NCBI RefSeq assembly: GCF_030848395.1 | Contig: NZ_JAVDBT010000006.1 | Location: forward strand, 62,001 to 126,000 | Origin: Pseudogemmobacter lacusdianii | GTDB taxonomy: Bacteria > Pseudomonadota > Alphaproteobacteria > Rhodobacterales > Rhodobacteraceae | DNA length: 64,000 nucleotides | Direction of reading: 5' to 3' | In this document: piece after piece, positions 1-8,954 of the stretch | Layout: every line of letters starts with the position of its first letter | Numbering within the stretch: the stretch's first letter is position 1 | Position numbers and translations under genes: made by a program | Notes under the pieces: generated by a model | The model's input: the letters and a program-made list of their open reading frames with translations, nothing else | Databases searched by the model: none | What the model was told of the DNA's origin: nothing

Positions 1-540
1 CACACTCGGCCCCTTAAGGTCAAGGATATGGCTGACGCGGGTCGAGAGGAAATCCTTGTCATTGCCGGTATGGCGCAGAAGGAACATGCCGGTCTGATCG
101 ACCAGATCGCGGTTTGAACAGAGGTTGAAGTAGAAATACGACCCCATGCCGCAACCGGCATAGACGCCAATCGCGCCCTTAAACGCCTCGGGCGGGTGGC
201 CCGCGTTCTCCAATGCCTCCCAAGCCACCTCGAGGAAATGCCGGTGCTGGGGATCAAGGATCGCGGCCTCTTTTGGCGAAAAGCCAAAGAACTCGGCATC
301 GAACTCTTTGAACCCCTCAAGCACCGCCGCCGAGGGGACGTAATTCGCCCGCCGCATCCGGGCCGGAGTTTCCCCCGCCGCCAAAAGCTCGGCCTCGCTC
401 AGCACCCGGATCGATTCAACGCCCCCAGCAAGGTTCTGCCAATAGGCCGCGATATCCGGCGCCCCCGGCAGATGCGCCGCCATGCCGACAATCGCAATGT
501 CGGTCTCACTCAGGCCGGAAACATCGGTCGTCGGGGTCAT
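1..540 (-). CDS. Type I polyketide synthase, N-terminal part (3' end outside window)
   Basis: Reading the minus strand from an ATG at 538-540 gives 180 uninterrupted codons that continue past the window edge. The protein starts MTPTTDVSGLSETDIAIVGM and then shows the beta-ketoacyl synthase N-terminal domain: an IAIVGMA strand near residue 16, and the block DPQHRHFLEVAWEALENAG, characteristic of modular PKS ketosynthases. The fragment stops just before the expected active-site cysteine region. KS domains catalyse decarboxylative condensation of acyl and malonyl units. Later domains (AT, KR, ACP or an NRPS part) cannot be seen. It lies upstream of, and in the same direction as, the first glycosyltransferases of a polysaccharide locus, with 214 bp between. 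PKS-type KS identity is firm; the product is unknown. Confidence 0.88.
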   Translation of the reverse strand, partial: MTPTTDVSGLSETDIAIVGMAAHLPGAPDIAAYWQNLAGGVESIRVLSEAELLAAGETPARMRRANYVPSAAVLEGFKEFDAEFFGFSPKEAAILDPQHRHFLEVAWEALENAGHPPEAFKGAIGVYAGCGMGSYFYFNLCSNRDLVDQTGMFLLRHTGNDKDFLSTRVSHILDLKGPSV

Positions 541-754
541 CCAAAACGTCCTTGCGGTCTGCCTCAGCGGCGCGAATCTCAAAGGCACGGCCGCGCCTTA
601 GTTCAAAGAGCCAAGAGGCCGGGGCAAATTAACTTATTTTAACTCAATGCGATACCCAAAGCCCCCCGCCTAGGTGATCTTGCCTAAAGCGAAGACAATG
701 CCGCTTTGGCACCGCAAGATGCAGGGGGATGCCTGTGCAGAATGGGCAATAGAG
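541..754. promoter_or_regulatory. Intergenic region upstream of the PKS gene with tandem TTAAC motifs
   Basis: This 214 bp gap separates the 3' end of a glycosyltransferase gene from the PKS start, both on the minus strand. It contains an AT-rich patch unlike its surroundings, with TTAAC at 629-633 and again at 639-643, a 10 bp (one helical turn) spacing. The pair lies about 90-100 bp upstream of the PKS start codon, a plausible place for a regulator-binding site. TTAA pairs recall CtrA sites, but the canonical spacer is seven bases and here it is six. No coding sequence is evident. Confidence 0.35.
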
Positions 755-1720
755 CTACCAAAACCCCGCGCCGCCGCCGCGCATCATGCGGATTTGCGCC
801 TTTATGTAGACAATCAAATCAAAGCCAAAGCCGATGACCGCGATGGGAAGTCGCTTCAAAGACGCCCGCGCAAGCCGCTTGACCAAGAAATGCAGCGGCA
901 CATAGCCTTGCGGAAAGCGCGGCAGGCGCGCGGCCAAAACCCTGCCAAGCGCCTGAGGGTCACTGGCCAAAAGCCGCGCCTCGGCCCTTGGCTTTGACGC
1001 CTCGGTCAGATGGGCAAACAGCGCCGCATTGACCGCCGAGCCGATCACGATCCGCTCTTGATGGCGGATCAAAGCGCCAAGGCTGCGCTCTGAGGCATAG
1101 ATGTGACGCACGCCTTCGGCGCCGTCGATCCGGAAGACATCCTCGGGCGCGGTCAAGTTATCCGTCAGCACCATCGCGCGCAGATAGCCATCCTCGACCG
1201 GCAGGCCGATCGGCAGACGGAAGCGGCGGGCGCGGGCGGCTGGCATGGCGTAAAGCTGGCCACAAATCGCTGTGCGCCAATCATCAAGCCCGCCCGAGGC
1301 TTTCAACGCCAGCTTCTCGACCAAGGTCTTGGCCCCGCGCAAAGCGGTGTCTTTGACGGGCTGGCTGCTCAGCACCCAAAGCTCAGGCCGCGCGCAAAGG
1401 CCTTGGATCAAGCGTGCCAGAACATCGCGCTCCAGCATCTCAATGTCGGCATCGGCGAAGATCAAGATCTGTGCATCTCGCCGCGCAAGCCCGCGGGTAA
1501 AGCGGTTCCAAGTGCGGCTTTTGCCGCCCTCGGCCAGCTCGGCCACCTCGGCTCCGGCGGCGCGCGCCTGCGCGGCGGTGTCATCACGGCAACCATTGGC
1601 CAAGACCAAGATCCGCAGATCGACCCCATCGGGCAGCCTCTGCGCCTGCACAAAGCCCAGCATCTGAGCGATGCCCGCGGCCTCATTATGGGCAAAGATG
1701 CCAAGATCCACTTTGATCAT
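755..1720 (-). CDS. Glycosyltransferase family 2 protein
   Basis: Encodes about 321 residues starting MIKVDLGIFAHNEAAGIAQM. An upstream in-frame extension exists, but the ATG at 1718-1720 overlaps the stop of the preceding gene as ATGA, so this start is preferred. The N-terminal half has the GT-A fold pattern: a hydrophobic strand with an HNE motif, VLANGCRDDT, and a DADIEM metal-binding-like acidic motif around residue 90. The C-terminal part is basic with a hydrophobic stretch (PIAVIGFGFDLIVY), suggesting membrane association. It should transfer a sugar from a nucleotide donor to a lipid-linked intermediate at the inner membrane. It is coupled to the upstream Wzy-like gene. Donor and acceptor cannot be deduced. 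Confidence 0.85.
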   Translation of the reverse strand: MIKVDLGIFAHNEAAGIAQMLGFVQAQRLPDGVDLRILVLANGCRDDTAAQARAAGAEVAELAEGGKSRTWNRFTRGLARRDAQILIFADADIEMLERDVLARLIQGLCARPELWVLSSQPVKDTALRGAKTLVEKLALKASGGLDDWRTAICGQLYAMPAARARRFRLPIGLPVEDGYLRAMVLTDNLTAPEDVFRIDGAEGVRHIYASERSLGALIRHQERIVIGSAVNAALFAHLTEASKPRAEARLLASDPQALGRVLAARLPRFPQGYVPLHFLVKRLARASLKRLPIAVIGFGFDLIVYIKAQIRMMRGGGAGFW

Positions 1721-3132
1721 CGCAGCACCGCTTGCACCGGCACCAAGGGCGGCACGGCGGCTTTGCGCGCGGCCCGCATCTGCTCGGCCTGACCGAGAAG
1801 CGCGCCGGCCATCAGCCAAGTCAGCGGCACCATCGTGCCATTGGGCAACAAATCCAAAAGGTTGCAGGCGAAGATCAAAGCGAGGCCCGCCAGCTCAAGC
1901 GAAAAGCGCGCGCCGCGTGCCAAGGCCTCGCGGCCCAAAAGCGCCAAGGGCAGGCACAAAAGCCCAAAGGCACCGATATAGCCAATCCAGCCGAAACTGC
2001 CGATTTGAATGATCCAAGCGCCATCGGCAATATTCATCCGGCCCGTCATTGGATCCAAAATGAAATTACGATTATAGCCGCCCCAGCCAAACCAAGGCCG
2101 CAAGCTGGCGCGGTCCAACAGCAATTCCTCATTCACGATACGGAATTGCAAAGACCACGCCCGGTCGGCCGAGACACTGCGCGCAAGGTCCAAAATGCTG
2201 TCCAAAGGCACCAAATGTGCGCTGCGCAGCAAAGGATAGCTGATCACCACAAAAGCCAGTCCCGCTGCCGCTAAGACCTGCCAACGCGGCGGCGCCAAAA
2301 GCAAAAGCGGCAAGAGCATTGCCGCATAGACCAACACGCCCACGGTTTTACAGATCACCAGCATCAGCAGCAGATAGAGCATGACCATCAGCTGACGCGG
2401 CCGCGCCTCGGCCGGGCCAAGCCGCAGAAACACTGTCGCCGCGCCAAGGCACAAAAGCGCCAACATCGCGACCCATAGCCCATGCGGCAGAAAGACCACC
2501 GGGCGATAGCCGCCCTGCCGGATGGTCTGGAAGAAATCGTGCTGAAAGAAGCCGTAAACCCAAACGTTCATCTGCGGCGAAAGCCGGCTCTCAATCAGCA
2601 TCGGCAGCGAATAGGCCAGCCCCGCGGCGACCAAAGCCGCCAAAAGAGCGCGCGCGGCCTGCGGCCTGGCCAAGTAGTGCCGGCCAAGGAAGAGTGGCAG
2701 CACATAGATCAGGTGATTGGCCACCGCCGCGATGCTGTCATAGATCCTCATCCCCGGCAGGCCTGCGCCCAAAGCCCCCTCGGCGCCCGGCCGCACAGGC
2801 GGGATCGGATCGGTATTGGTTAAAACGGTGAAGAAGGGCGACAGCACGAAAAGCAGCATCAAAATCTGTCCCAGCCGACCGGCGGGCATCAAGCTGATCC
2901 GGTCGCGCAGCACAAAGACCGAGATCGCCAGCGCCACCAAGATCGGCAGCGAATCCTTGGTGAAATCCGGCACCACCGGCAGGTCGATCGCGGTCGCGGG
3001 CGGCAGCACCAAATAGCCCGCCAGCACGGTCCAAATCAGCGCAACGCCCGGATCCAGCTTGCGGTAAAGCAGCCAGACCACCAAGGGCCAGCTGAGCAAC
3101 ACCAAATAAGCGAATAGATTTGGATCAGACAC
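1717..3132 (-). CDS. Polytopic membrane protein, O-antigen ligase / Wzy polymerase-like
   Basis: A 471-residue, very hydrophobic protein with roughly eleven to twelve predicted membrane segments and a longer polar loop in the second half (around DRAWSLQFRIVNEELLLDRA), then WFGWGGYNRNF. That loop-plus-aromatic arrangement is typical of the O-antigen ligase / polymerase superfamily, which joins lipid-linked repeat units at the periplasmic face. The likely start is GTG at 3130-3132. The gene ends in an ATGA overlap with the GT2 gene at 755-1720, so the two are translated together. It is divergent from the GT26 gene across a 145 bp promoter region. Polymerase is more likely than ligase given the Wzz and Wzx genes nearby, but the sequence does not decide it. 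Confidence 0.75.
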   Translation of the reverse strand: MSDPNLFAYLVLLSWPLVVWLLYRKLDPGVALIWTVLAGYLVLPPATAIDLPVVPDFTKDSLPILVALAISVFVLRDRISLMPAGRLGQILMLLFVLSPFFTVLTNTDPIPPVRPGAEGALGAGLPGMRIYDSIAAVANHLIYVLPLFLGRHYLARPQAARALLAALVAAGLAYSLPMLIESRLSPQMNVWVYGFFQHDFFQTIRQGGYRPVVFLPHGLWVAMLALLCLGAATVFLRLGPAEARPRQLMVMLYLLLMLVICKTVGVLVYAAMLLPLLLLAPPRWQVLAAAGLAFVVISYPLLRSAHLVPLDSILDLARSVSADRAWSLQFRIVNEELLLDRASLRPWFGWGGYNRNFILDPMTGRMNIADGAWIIQIGSFGWIGYIGAFGLLCLPLALLGREALARGARFSLELAGLALIFACNLLDLLPNGTMVPLTWLMAGALLGQAEQMRAARKAAVPPLVPVQAVLR

Positions 3133-3277
3133 TTACCGCACATTCCTTGGTCAGGCCCTGCCTCTTTATACGAAATCTTCGATTAAAGTTGGAAACAATG
3201 TGTTGCGGCCTCAACCGGGCCGCCAGCGTCGCGGTCCGGCAAGTTTTCAGTTAACTATTTCGCCGAGGAGATCGCCA

Positions 3278-4045
3278 ATGCATTTCGATTTTGGCATGAC
3301 ACGGCTGCGCATTACCCACTCGGCCGCCGCTTTGGTGCTGGCGGATGCGGCCTTGCGGCTGAAGCAGGGCCGCGGCTTTGGCTTGGCGACGATTAACCTT
3401 GATCACCTGGTGAAACTGCGGCGCGATCCGGCCTTTCTAAAGGCCTATGCGGCGCAGGATTTCGTGGTGGCAGATGGCAATCCCATTGTCTGGCTGGCAC
3501 GGCTGGCGGGCCATCAGATCGGCTTGGTGCCGGGGTCTGATCTCATGCTGCCGCTGGTGCAAGCGGCGGCGGCGGCGGGGCGCCCGGTTTCAATCCTTGG
3601 CTCGACCGAACCCGCGCTTGAGGCGGCAATGCGCCGCTTGCAAGCACAGGTTCCGGGCTTGCAGCGCGGCCTGCTGATCGCACCTCCGATGGGCTTTGAT
3701 CCCGAAGGCCAAACTGCGCATGAGGTCTTGCAGCTTTTGGCCCCCTTGGGCGGGCTTTGCTTGGTGGCCCTTGGCGCGCCCAAGCAAGAGCGGTTGGCCG
3801 CATTGGGGCGCAAGCTGGCGCCTTCGGTCGGCTTTGCCTCGATCGGCGCAGGGGTGGATTTCGTCGCTGGCACACAAAAGCGCGCGCCGCGCTGGATGCG
3901 CGCGATTGCGATGGAATGGCTGTGGCGCGCCCTGTCCTCGCCGCGCCGGCTCGTGCCGCGCTATGCGACCTGCGCCGCAATCCTGCCCGGCCAAGCGCTG
4001 CAAGCCTTGCGCCAAAGGATCACCGCAGAGCGGCAACCCGGCTAA
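3278..4045 (+). CDS. WecG/TagA/CpsF family (GT26) glycosyltransferase
   Basis: 255 residues from the ATG at 3278, which has GAGGAG seven bases upstream; an upstream in-frame extension lacks such support. Family features are clear: FVVADGNPIVWLARL with the conserved Asp, LVPGSDLMLPLV, the nucleotide-sugar-binding VALGAPKQERLA, and the C-terminal GAGVDFVAGTQKRAPRWM. GT26 enzymes such as WecG and TagA transfer ManNAcA or ManNAc-type residues from UDP donors to an undecaprenyl-linked acceptor, usually as the second sugar. It stands alone on the plus strand between two minus-strand GT genes. The family is firm; the transferred sugar is not known. Confidence 0.9.
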   Translation: MHFDFGMTRLRITHSAAALVLADAALRLKQGRGFGLATINLDHLVKLRRDPAFLKAYAAQDFVVADGNPIVWLARLAGHQIGLVPGSDLMLPLVQAAAAAGRPVSILGSTEPALEAAMRRLQAQVPGLQRGLLIAPPMGFDPEGQTAHEVLQLLAPLGGLCLVALGAPKQERLAALGRKLAPSVGFASIGAGVDFVAGTQKRAPRWMRAIAMEWLWRALSSPRRLVPRYATCAAILPGQALQALRQRITAERQPG

Positions 4046-4059
4046 GCCCTAAGCCTGCC

Positions 4060-5061
4060 TCATTTATATTCAATGAGCCGCGCCTTGCGCCCGCGCCAGC
4101 GATCCCAGTGAAAGCGGAGCACGCCCCAAGCTTCGGGGAATTTCGCCAGCACCGTGAAGAGTGCCGCCTCAGCCCCGCACCGCCCCTCGTCCCGCCAGCG
4201 CCATGCCAGCCGCAGCATTTGCAGCGGCCAAAGGAGCAGCACTAAAAGCCCCGCCGGGCACCCGATGAGCGCAAAACCCATGCCCAGCAGTGCCGCAAAG
4301 GGCAGCGCTGCGCCCCATAAAAAAGCGCGCCGCGTTTCGGCCTGCCAATGCCGCTCGGGACCGGCGCCATGCAGATGCGCGCCTTCGGCAAAGGCATATC
4401 CCGCGCGCTGGCTGCGCTTGGCCCATTGGCCAAGCCGGGTGATTGCAGCGTCATGCAGGGTCATCTCGACCGGCAGCCGCCAAATCTCGCCCCCTTTGGC
4501 CCGCAGCCGCAGGCAAAGCTCAGGCTCTTCGCCGGCGATCAGATCTTCGCGGTAACCGCCCACCGCTTGCACGGCCGAGAGCCGCATCAAAGCATCGCCA
4601 CCACAGGCCTGCGCGCGCCCGACGGGCGTGTCCCATTCACGGTCGCAGAGCCGGTTGTAGACCGAGGCCTCGGGCGCAACCTCACGCCGCCGCCCACAGA
4701 CGACGACCGCCGCCGGATGGTCAACAAAGCCCTGCAAGCCCGCCGCAATCCAGCCCGGCTGCAGCTGACAATCGCCGTCAAGAAACTGCACAAACCCCTC
4801 GCCTTGCAAAAGCGCCAGCCCGGCATTGCGCGCCCGGGCCGCCGTGAAGGGCTGCGCCATATCCAGCGCCACCACCTCGGCCCCCGCCGCCTGCGCCGCC
4901 GCGACCGAGCCGTCGGTCGAGCCGCTGTCGACATAAACCACCCGCCGCACCTGCCCTTGCAACGCCGCAAAGCAGGCCAAAAGCCGCGCGCCCTCATTGC
5001 GGCCGATCACCACGGCATCGACATCGCGCGGGCCGGAAGGGGGGGAAATAGGGCTCAGCAT
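4060..5061 (-). CDS. Glycosyltransferase family 2 protein with C-terminal membrane segment
   Basis: 333 residues beginning MLSPISPPSGPRDVDAVVIG. The GT-A domain shows VVIGRNEGARL, VVYVDSGSTDGS and FLDGDCQL (acidic metal-binding motif near residue 95), followed by a GGYREDLIAGEEPELCLRLR acceptor-region motif. A hydrophobic stretch near residues 255-285 (LPFAALLGMGFALIGCPAGL) should be one or two membrane helices. It probably adds one sugar to the lipid-linked repeat unit. It converges with the GT26 gene, 14 bp between their stops, and is divergent from the BY-kinase/Wzz pair. Substrate unknown. Confidence 0.86.
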   Translation of the reverse strand: MLSPISPPSGPRDVDAVVIGRNEGARLLACFAALQGQVRRVVYVDSGSTDGSVAAAQAAGAEVVALDMAQPFTAARARNAGLALLQGEGFVQFLDGDCQLQPGWIAAGLQGFVDHPAAVVVCGRRREVAPEASVYNRLCDREWDTPVGRAQACGGDALMRLSAVQAVGGYREDLIAGEEPELCLRLRAKGGEIWRLPVEMTLHDAAITRLGQWAKRSQRAGYAFAEGAHLHGAGPERHWQAETRRAFLWGAALPFAALLGMGFALIGCPAGLLVLLLWPLQMLRLAWRWRDEGRCGAEAALFTVLAKFPEAWGVLRFHWDRWRGRKARLIEYK

Positions 5062-5224
5062 GCGCCGCAGCTTAGGCGCAACGCAGGCGCTTTTCCACCG
5101 CCTCGGCAGGCGCTTTCGGCGGGTTCGGCGGGTCCCAGAATTGGGGCCTCAGGCTTTCATTTGAACGCTTGATCTGCTAAGAATTGCCGCATCTGGGCGG
5201 GGGCCTGGACAGGGGAAAACGGCC

Positions 5225-6298
5225 TTGCGCAAGCAGGGCTGGCCAGCACTCAAGCGTATGTCCGGTGCGATGTCACCGCAGGGTGGCAAGGTGAAACCGG
5301 CCGGCGCTTTTGGCGCGCCCGCCCCTGCGACAAGGCCCTCTGACAGAATGGTCAGACACTACATATTGGGTCCAGAACGGGATCTAGAGGAATACAAGGG
5401 GCACATCTTGACGTCCGGCAGTGAGGCAGGTGACGGCTCCAACGCAAGCTCCCGCGCCCGCGCGGGGCATGTTTCGGTATTCCGCACGGGCCAACGCTCG
5501 CCCCAAGTCTCGATCACATTGGACCAACGCACGGGGCGCGAGGTCTTTCATTCGAACATGGCTTTGGCGCGATTCAACCCCGGTCGGGTTTGGGAGTCGC
5601 TGACCGAAATCACTCCGGATCCGCAATTTCTGGATGGAAACGGTTTGTTCTCAAATCCGAGCACAAGCCCCGCGACCGCCACTTTTGACATCCTGCGCAC
5701 CCGCGTTTTGCAAACCATCGCCAAGCAAAAGTGGAGCCGGATCGCCATCACCTCACCGACGCATGGCTGTGGCAAATCCTTCGTCGCGGCCAATCTGGCG
5801 CTGTCGATGGCGCGGCTGCCCTCATGCCGCACGGTGCTTTTGGACCTTGAGCTACGTGACCCGCAATTGGCGCGGCTTTTCGGCCAAAGTGATGTCGGCG
5901 CTTTGGCCGAATTTCTGCAAGGCGAACAGCCGCTGGAAAGCCAGCTGCGCCGCCTCGGGGCCAATCTGGCGCTTGGCTTGAACGGCGCACCGGTCTCGCA
6001 AGCGTCCGAGCTGTTGCACGGCCCCGATTTCCCGCAGGCCATGTCCAATCTGCGCGAGCTTTTGGAACCTGACCTCATCTTGATCGACACCCCGCCCGCC
6101 TTGGGCAGCGATGATGTCCTTGCCCTTGCCGCCGAGGTTGATGCCGCGATCTTGGTGGTCGATGGCAAGCTCACCACGGCCGAGGATGTCCGCGCCTGCG
6201 AGCGGCTCTTTGACGGCCGACTGCCGCTTTTGGGTACGGTGCTAAACCGTGCCCAAGACCGCGCCACCGAACGTTACGCCTATGGGCAGCGGAACTGA
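5225..6298 (+). CDS. CpsD/CapB-family (BY-kinase-like) polysaccharide ATPase
   Basis: Up to 357 residues; the start is uncertain, with in-frame ATGs also at 5258, 5270 and 5348, and the first ~150 residues look disordered. The C-terminal domain is a MinD/BY-kinase P-loop: Walker A SPTHGCGKSF at about residues 177-186, Walker A' VLLDLELRDP near 204, and Walker B LILIDTPP near 283-290. It sits 3 bp ahead of the Wzz-like gene, the usual split arrangement in which the kinase works with the co-polymerase to set chain length and export. The C-terminus (ERYAYGQRN) has only two tyrosines instead of the long tyrosine cluster of well-studied BY-kinases, so autophosphorylation may be reduced or differ. 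Confidence 0.85.
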   Translation: MRKQGWPALKRMSGAMSPQGGKVKPAGAFGAPAPATRPSDRMVRHYILGPERDLEEYKGHILTSGSEAGDGSNASSRARAGHVSVFRTGQRSPQVSITLDQRTGREVFHSNMALARFNPGRVWESLTEITPDPQFLDGNGLFSNPSTSPATATFDILRTRVLQTIAKQKWSRIAITSPTHGCGKSFVAANLALSMARLPSCRTVLLDLELRDPQLARLFGQSDVGALAEFLQGEQPLESQLRRLGANLALGLNGAPVSQASELLHGPDFPQAMSNLRELLEPDLILIDTPPALGSDDVLALAAEVDAAILVVDGKLTTAEDVRACERLFDGRLPLLGTVLNRAQDRATERYAYGQRN

Positions 6299-6301
6299 GC
6301 G

Positions 6302-7615
6302 ATGGGCCATATCCAAAACCTTGAAGATCTGCTGATTTTCCTGCGCCGCCGCTGGCTTTTGATCTGCATCCTCAGCCTGATCGGCACCGTAGCAGCGGGC
6401 GTTTTCGCCAAAACCCGCCCCGACACCTATGAGGCCTTTGCCGCCATCGAGGTGCAGGGCCAGCAATTGTCCAGCGCCGATGCCTCGGGCTCGGCTCGGC
6501 TTTTGCAATCAATCGAGCAGCGGCTCACCACCCGCGAAAACCTTTTGGCGGTGATCGCGCGGCACGGGCTTTACACCGATATGCCCGCGCTTTCCGATGA
6601 AGAACGCGCCACCCTTTTGCGCCTGAGCATCTCATTTGAGGGCATCGCAGCGGTGGGCGACGGCGGTTACGGCAGCCCGCCGCAGTTGTCGGCGATCATC
6701 ATCAAGGCCAGCGATGGCAGCCCCGATCTGGCCGCCCGCATCGCCAATGATTTCGCGCAAGGCGTGCTCGACATGTCCTCGGCTGGCAAGCTCGATCAGG
6801 CCCACGACACGCTTAACTTTTACCGCGAGGAAGAGCGCCGGATCTCGACCGAGATCGAAACGGTCGAGGCCGAGGTGGCCCGCTACAAAAACAGCCATGA
6901 GATTGCGGGCCTTGCCACGACCCAGCGCGACGAAATCGCCGCGATTGAGGATGACCTGCGCCGTCTTGAGCAAAGCCTTGTCGCGGCTTTGGAAGAGCAG
7001 CGCCCCTTGGCCGCGAAAACCACCCTGCGCGCCACCGAACAGCGCCGGATGCAGGAGTTGGACAATCAAATCCGGGTGCTGAACGAACAAAAGGCTGCAC
7101 TGATCGAGCGCCGCGAAGCGCGCGCCAGCGCCTTGGCCGCCCAGCCCGAGGTTGAACGCGCCTTGGCGGGCTACCAGCGCCAGCTGGATCAACTCGGCGA
7201 CAGTCTCAGCGTGGTGACCGCCCGGCTGACCACCGCCGAGACCGAGGCCAAGCTGATCGAACGCCAGCAAGGTCAACGCTTTGCGCTTTTGGACCGCGCC
7301 ACCATTCCTGCGCATCCCGTCGGCTCGGGCGGCAAGAAGCTGGTGGTGGCCGGTGCGATGGCCAGCCTGCTTGGCGCGGTGGCTTTGGCCTTTGCGCTGG
7401 ACATGCTGCGCCCTGTGCTGCGCACCTCGGCGCAGATGGAGCGTGAGCTGGGCCTGCGCCCGATCGTGGCGATCCCCGAGCTGAAGCAGGCGCAGCCCCG
7501 CACGCGGGACATGGCAGCGCGGCGCGCTTTGACCAAGCTCAGCGCGGTCCCGGTGATGGTGCCGCTCTGCTGCGGTCTGGCAGCCGCGCTGTTCGTCGCG
7601 GCCGCGCTGATCTAA
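6302..7615 (+). CDS. Wzz/GumC-like chain-length determinant (polysaccharide co-polymerase)
   Basis: 437 residues. A membrane helix at about residues 17-35 (RWLLICILSLIGTVAAGVFA) is followed by a periplasmic domain and a long charged, Glu/Arg-rich coiled-coil region (about 165-320), then a second membrane helix (LVVAGAMASLLGAVALAFAL) near 350-370. A further hydrophobic C-terminal segment (MVPLCCGLAAALFVAAALI) ends the protein. This is the Wzz/PCP topology with an extra terminal helix. It should control chain length together with the Wzy-like polymerase and the adjacent ATPase, which ends 3 bp upstream. The gene converges with the ExoY-like gene. Confidence 0.87.
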   Translation: MGHIQNLEDLLIFLRRRWLLICILSLIGTVAAGVFAKTRPDTYEAFAAIEVQGQQLSSADASGSARLLQSIEQRLTTRENLLAVIARHGLYTDMPALSDEERATLLRLSISFEGIAAVGDGGYGSPPQLSAIIIKASDGSPDLAARIANDFAQGVLDMSSAGKLDQAHDTLNFYREEERRISTEIETVEAEVARYKNSHEIAGLATTQRDEIAAIEDDLRRLEQSLVAALEEQRPLAAKTTLRATEQRRMQELDNQIRVLNEQKAALIERREARASALAAQPEVERALAGYQRQLDQLGDSLSVVTARLTTAETEAKLIERQQGQRFALLDRATIPAHPVGSGGKKLVVAGAMASLLGAVALAFALDMLRPVLRTSAQMERELGLRPIVAIPELKQAQPRTRDMAARRALTKLSAVPVMVPLCCGLAAALFVAAALI

Positions 7616-7657
7616 CCGGGCATCTCCTTCGGGACTTGGGCGCGCCGGGATCGCCGG

Positions 7658-8506
7658 TTAGCAGCCCGTCCCCTTCACCACGACCGAGACCGTGCGCCGC
7701 AAGATCCTAAGATCATTGGCAAAAGTGACATCGGCCTCATAAGCCCCGTCATAAAGGCTGCGCGCTTGAAAGCTGGTGCGGTTGCGCCCTGCGGTCTGCC
7801 AAAGCCCGGTCAGCCCTGGGCGCAGTCGGTAATAAGCCGTGCCGTCATACATCGCGCGCTGACACAGCATCATCGGACGCGGGCCAACCAAGCTCATCTC
7901 ACCGCGCAGCACATTCCACAGCTGCGGCAGCTCATCCAAACTGGATTTGCGCAGGAAGGCGCCAAAGGGCGTAATCCTAGGGTCGCTTTGCAACTTCTGG
8001 CTCAGATCCCATTCCGCCCGCGCCGCCGGATGGGCGGCCAAATAGCTCTCCATCCGCTGATCGGCATCGCGCACCATGCTGCGCAGCTTCCACATGCGAA
8101 ACGGCTTGCCGTCCTTACCGACACGCATTTGGCTGTAAAACGGACGCCCACCATCCCGCGCCACCAAGCAAGCGGCCACGGCCACCACAGGCAAGACCAC
8201 CGGCAAAGCCACCACAACCGCAGCCAGATCAAAAAGCCGCTTCAGCCCAAGGCGATACGGACCAGCCTTTTGCGGCACGGCGACCACCCGCTCGGCCTTT
8301 TGGAACGGTGCCGCCTCAAACAGCGGCTCCGCAAGACTGGGGGTTCCAAGCGCTACGGGAACGTAAGTTTTGGTCGCGAAATTCACCGGCACATAATTCA
8401 TTGCCCCCCGCTCAGAAGCGGCGGTCGTGGCCTTATTCAAAGCTGGCTTATGCGCCACAGCCGGGCCTAAAGGCCCCAAGGAGTTGGGCGGAAAAATAAT
8501 GGCCAT
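7658..8506 (-). CDS. ExoY/WbaP-type undecaprenyl-phosphate sugar-1-phosphate transferase
   Basis: 282 residues; start at 8504-8506 with GGAG about seven bases upstream. After a ~65-residue polar N-terminus comes one membrane segment ([20 protein letters not shown]) and the bacterial sugar transferase domain: [46 protein letters not shown] and [15 protein letters not shown]. These enzymes begin repeat-unit assembly by transferring hexose-1-phosphate from a UDP-sugar to undecaprenyl phosphate. The single-helix form resembles ExoY, PssA and WcaJ-core proteins. As the likely first committed step of the locus it is a good indicator of repeat-unit chemistry (Gal-P or Glc-P), but which sugar cannot be read from sequence. 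Confidence 0.93.
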   Translation of the reverse strand: MAIIFPPNSLGPLGPAVAHKPALNKATTAASERGAMNYVPVNFATKTYVPVALGTPSLAEPLFEAAPFQKAERVVAVPQKAGPYRLGLKRLFDLAAVVVALPVVLPVVAVAACLVARDGGRPFYSQMRVGKDGKPFRMWKLRSMVRDADQRMESYLAAHPAARAEWDLSQKLQSDPRITPFGAFLRKSSLDELPQLWNVLRGEMSLVGPRPMMLCQRAMYDGTAYYRLRPGLTGLWQTAGRNRTSFQARSLYDGAYEADVTFANDLRILRRTVSVVVKGTGC

Positions 8507-8954
8507 TGTCAGCTCCGCAACAACAATAAGACTTTAAAAACCATGAAAAAATGAGCACGACGGACCGAAGCCAGCCTTAGAAAGTCAGTTGGTAAGCAGC
8601 TTAGGCAGAACATTTCTTGGACCTTTGGCAGGGCCCCCCAAGCACATATTTTACCTGCTGCGCCCAGCGCTTGACCAGACGTCAGCTCAAGGTCGCGCCA
8701 CAAACTTGACACGATTAGGGCCAAGTTTGGTCCCGAAGTTGACGCGCGGACCGTCGGACACCGGCACGCATTCTATTTAGGTTGCGCAAGAGCCGCCGGA
8801 TCGGCTTCGGGCTGTGAAACTGATTCGCGACCGCGCCAAGCCTTATGGGCCTCGGCCCGGAATATTTGCGCCGCCCAAAGCTGCGCAGCACTGTTTCCCA
8901 TAGCGCTGCAATCAAGGAGATCGCCAGAGGAATGGGCGCCGCCGCAAACGGTAA
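8507..8954. promoter_or_regulatory. 448 bp non-coding stretch upstream of the exoY-like gene
   Basis: No convincing gene is visible between the exoY-like gene and the small membrane protein, both on the minus strand. The part nearest the exoY-like start (8520-8560) is relatively AT-rich and could contain its promoter. I found no strong hairpin followed by a T-run and no long repeat. Short frames in this stretch have no recognisable sequence features. The length suggests regulated initiation of the polysaccharide pathway, but no specific site can be named. Confidence 0.3.

Noticed and set aside
8509-8915. Short minus-strand frames in the gap upstream of the exoY-like gene
   Set aside because: No ribosome-binding site, domain or coding bias; treated as non-coding.
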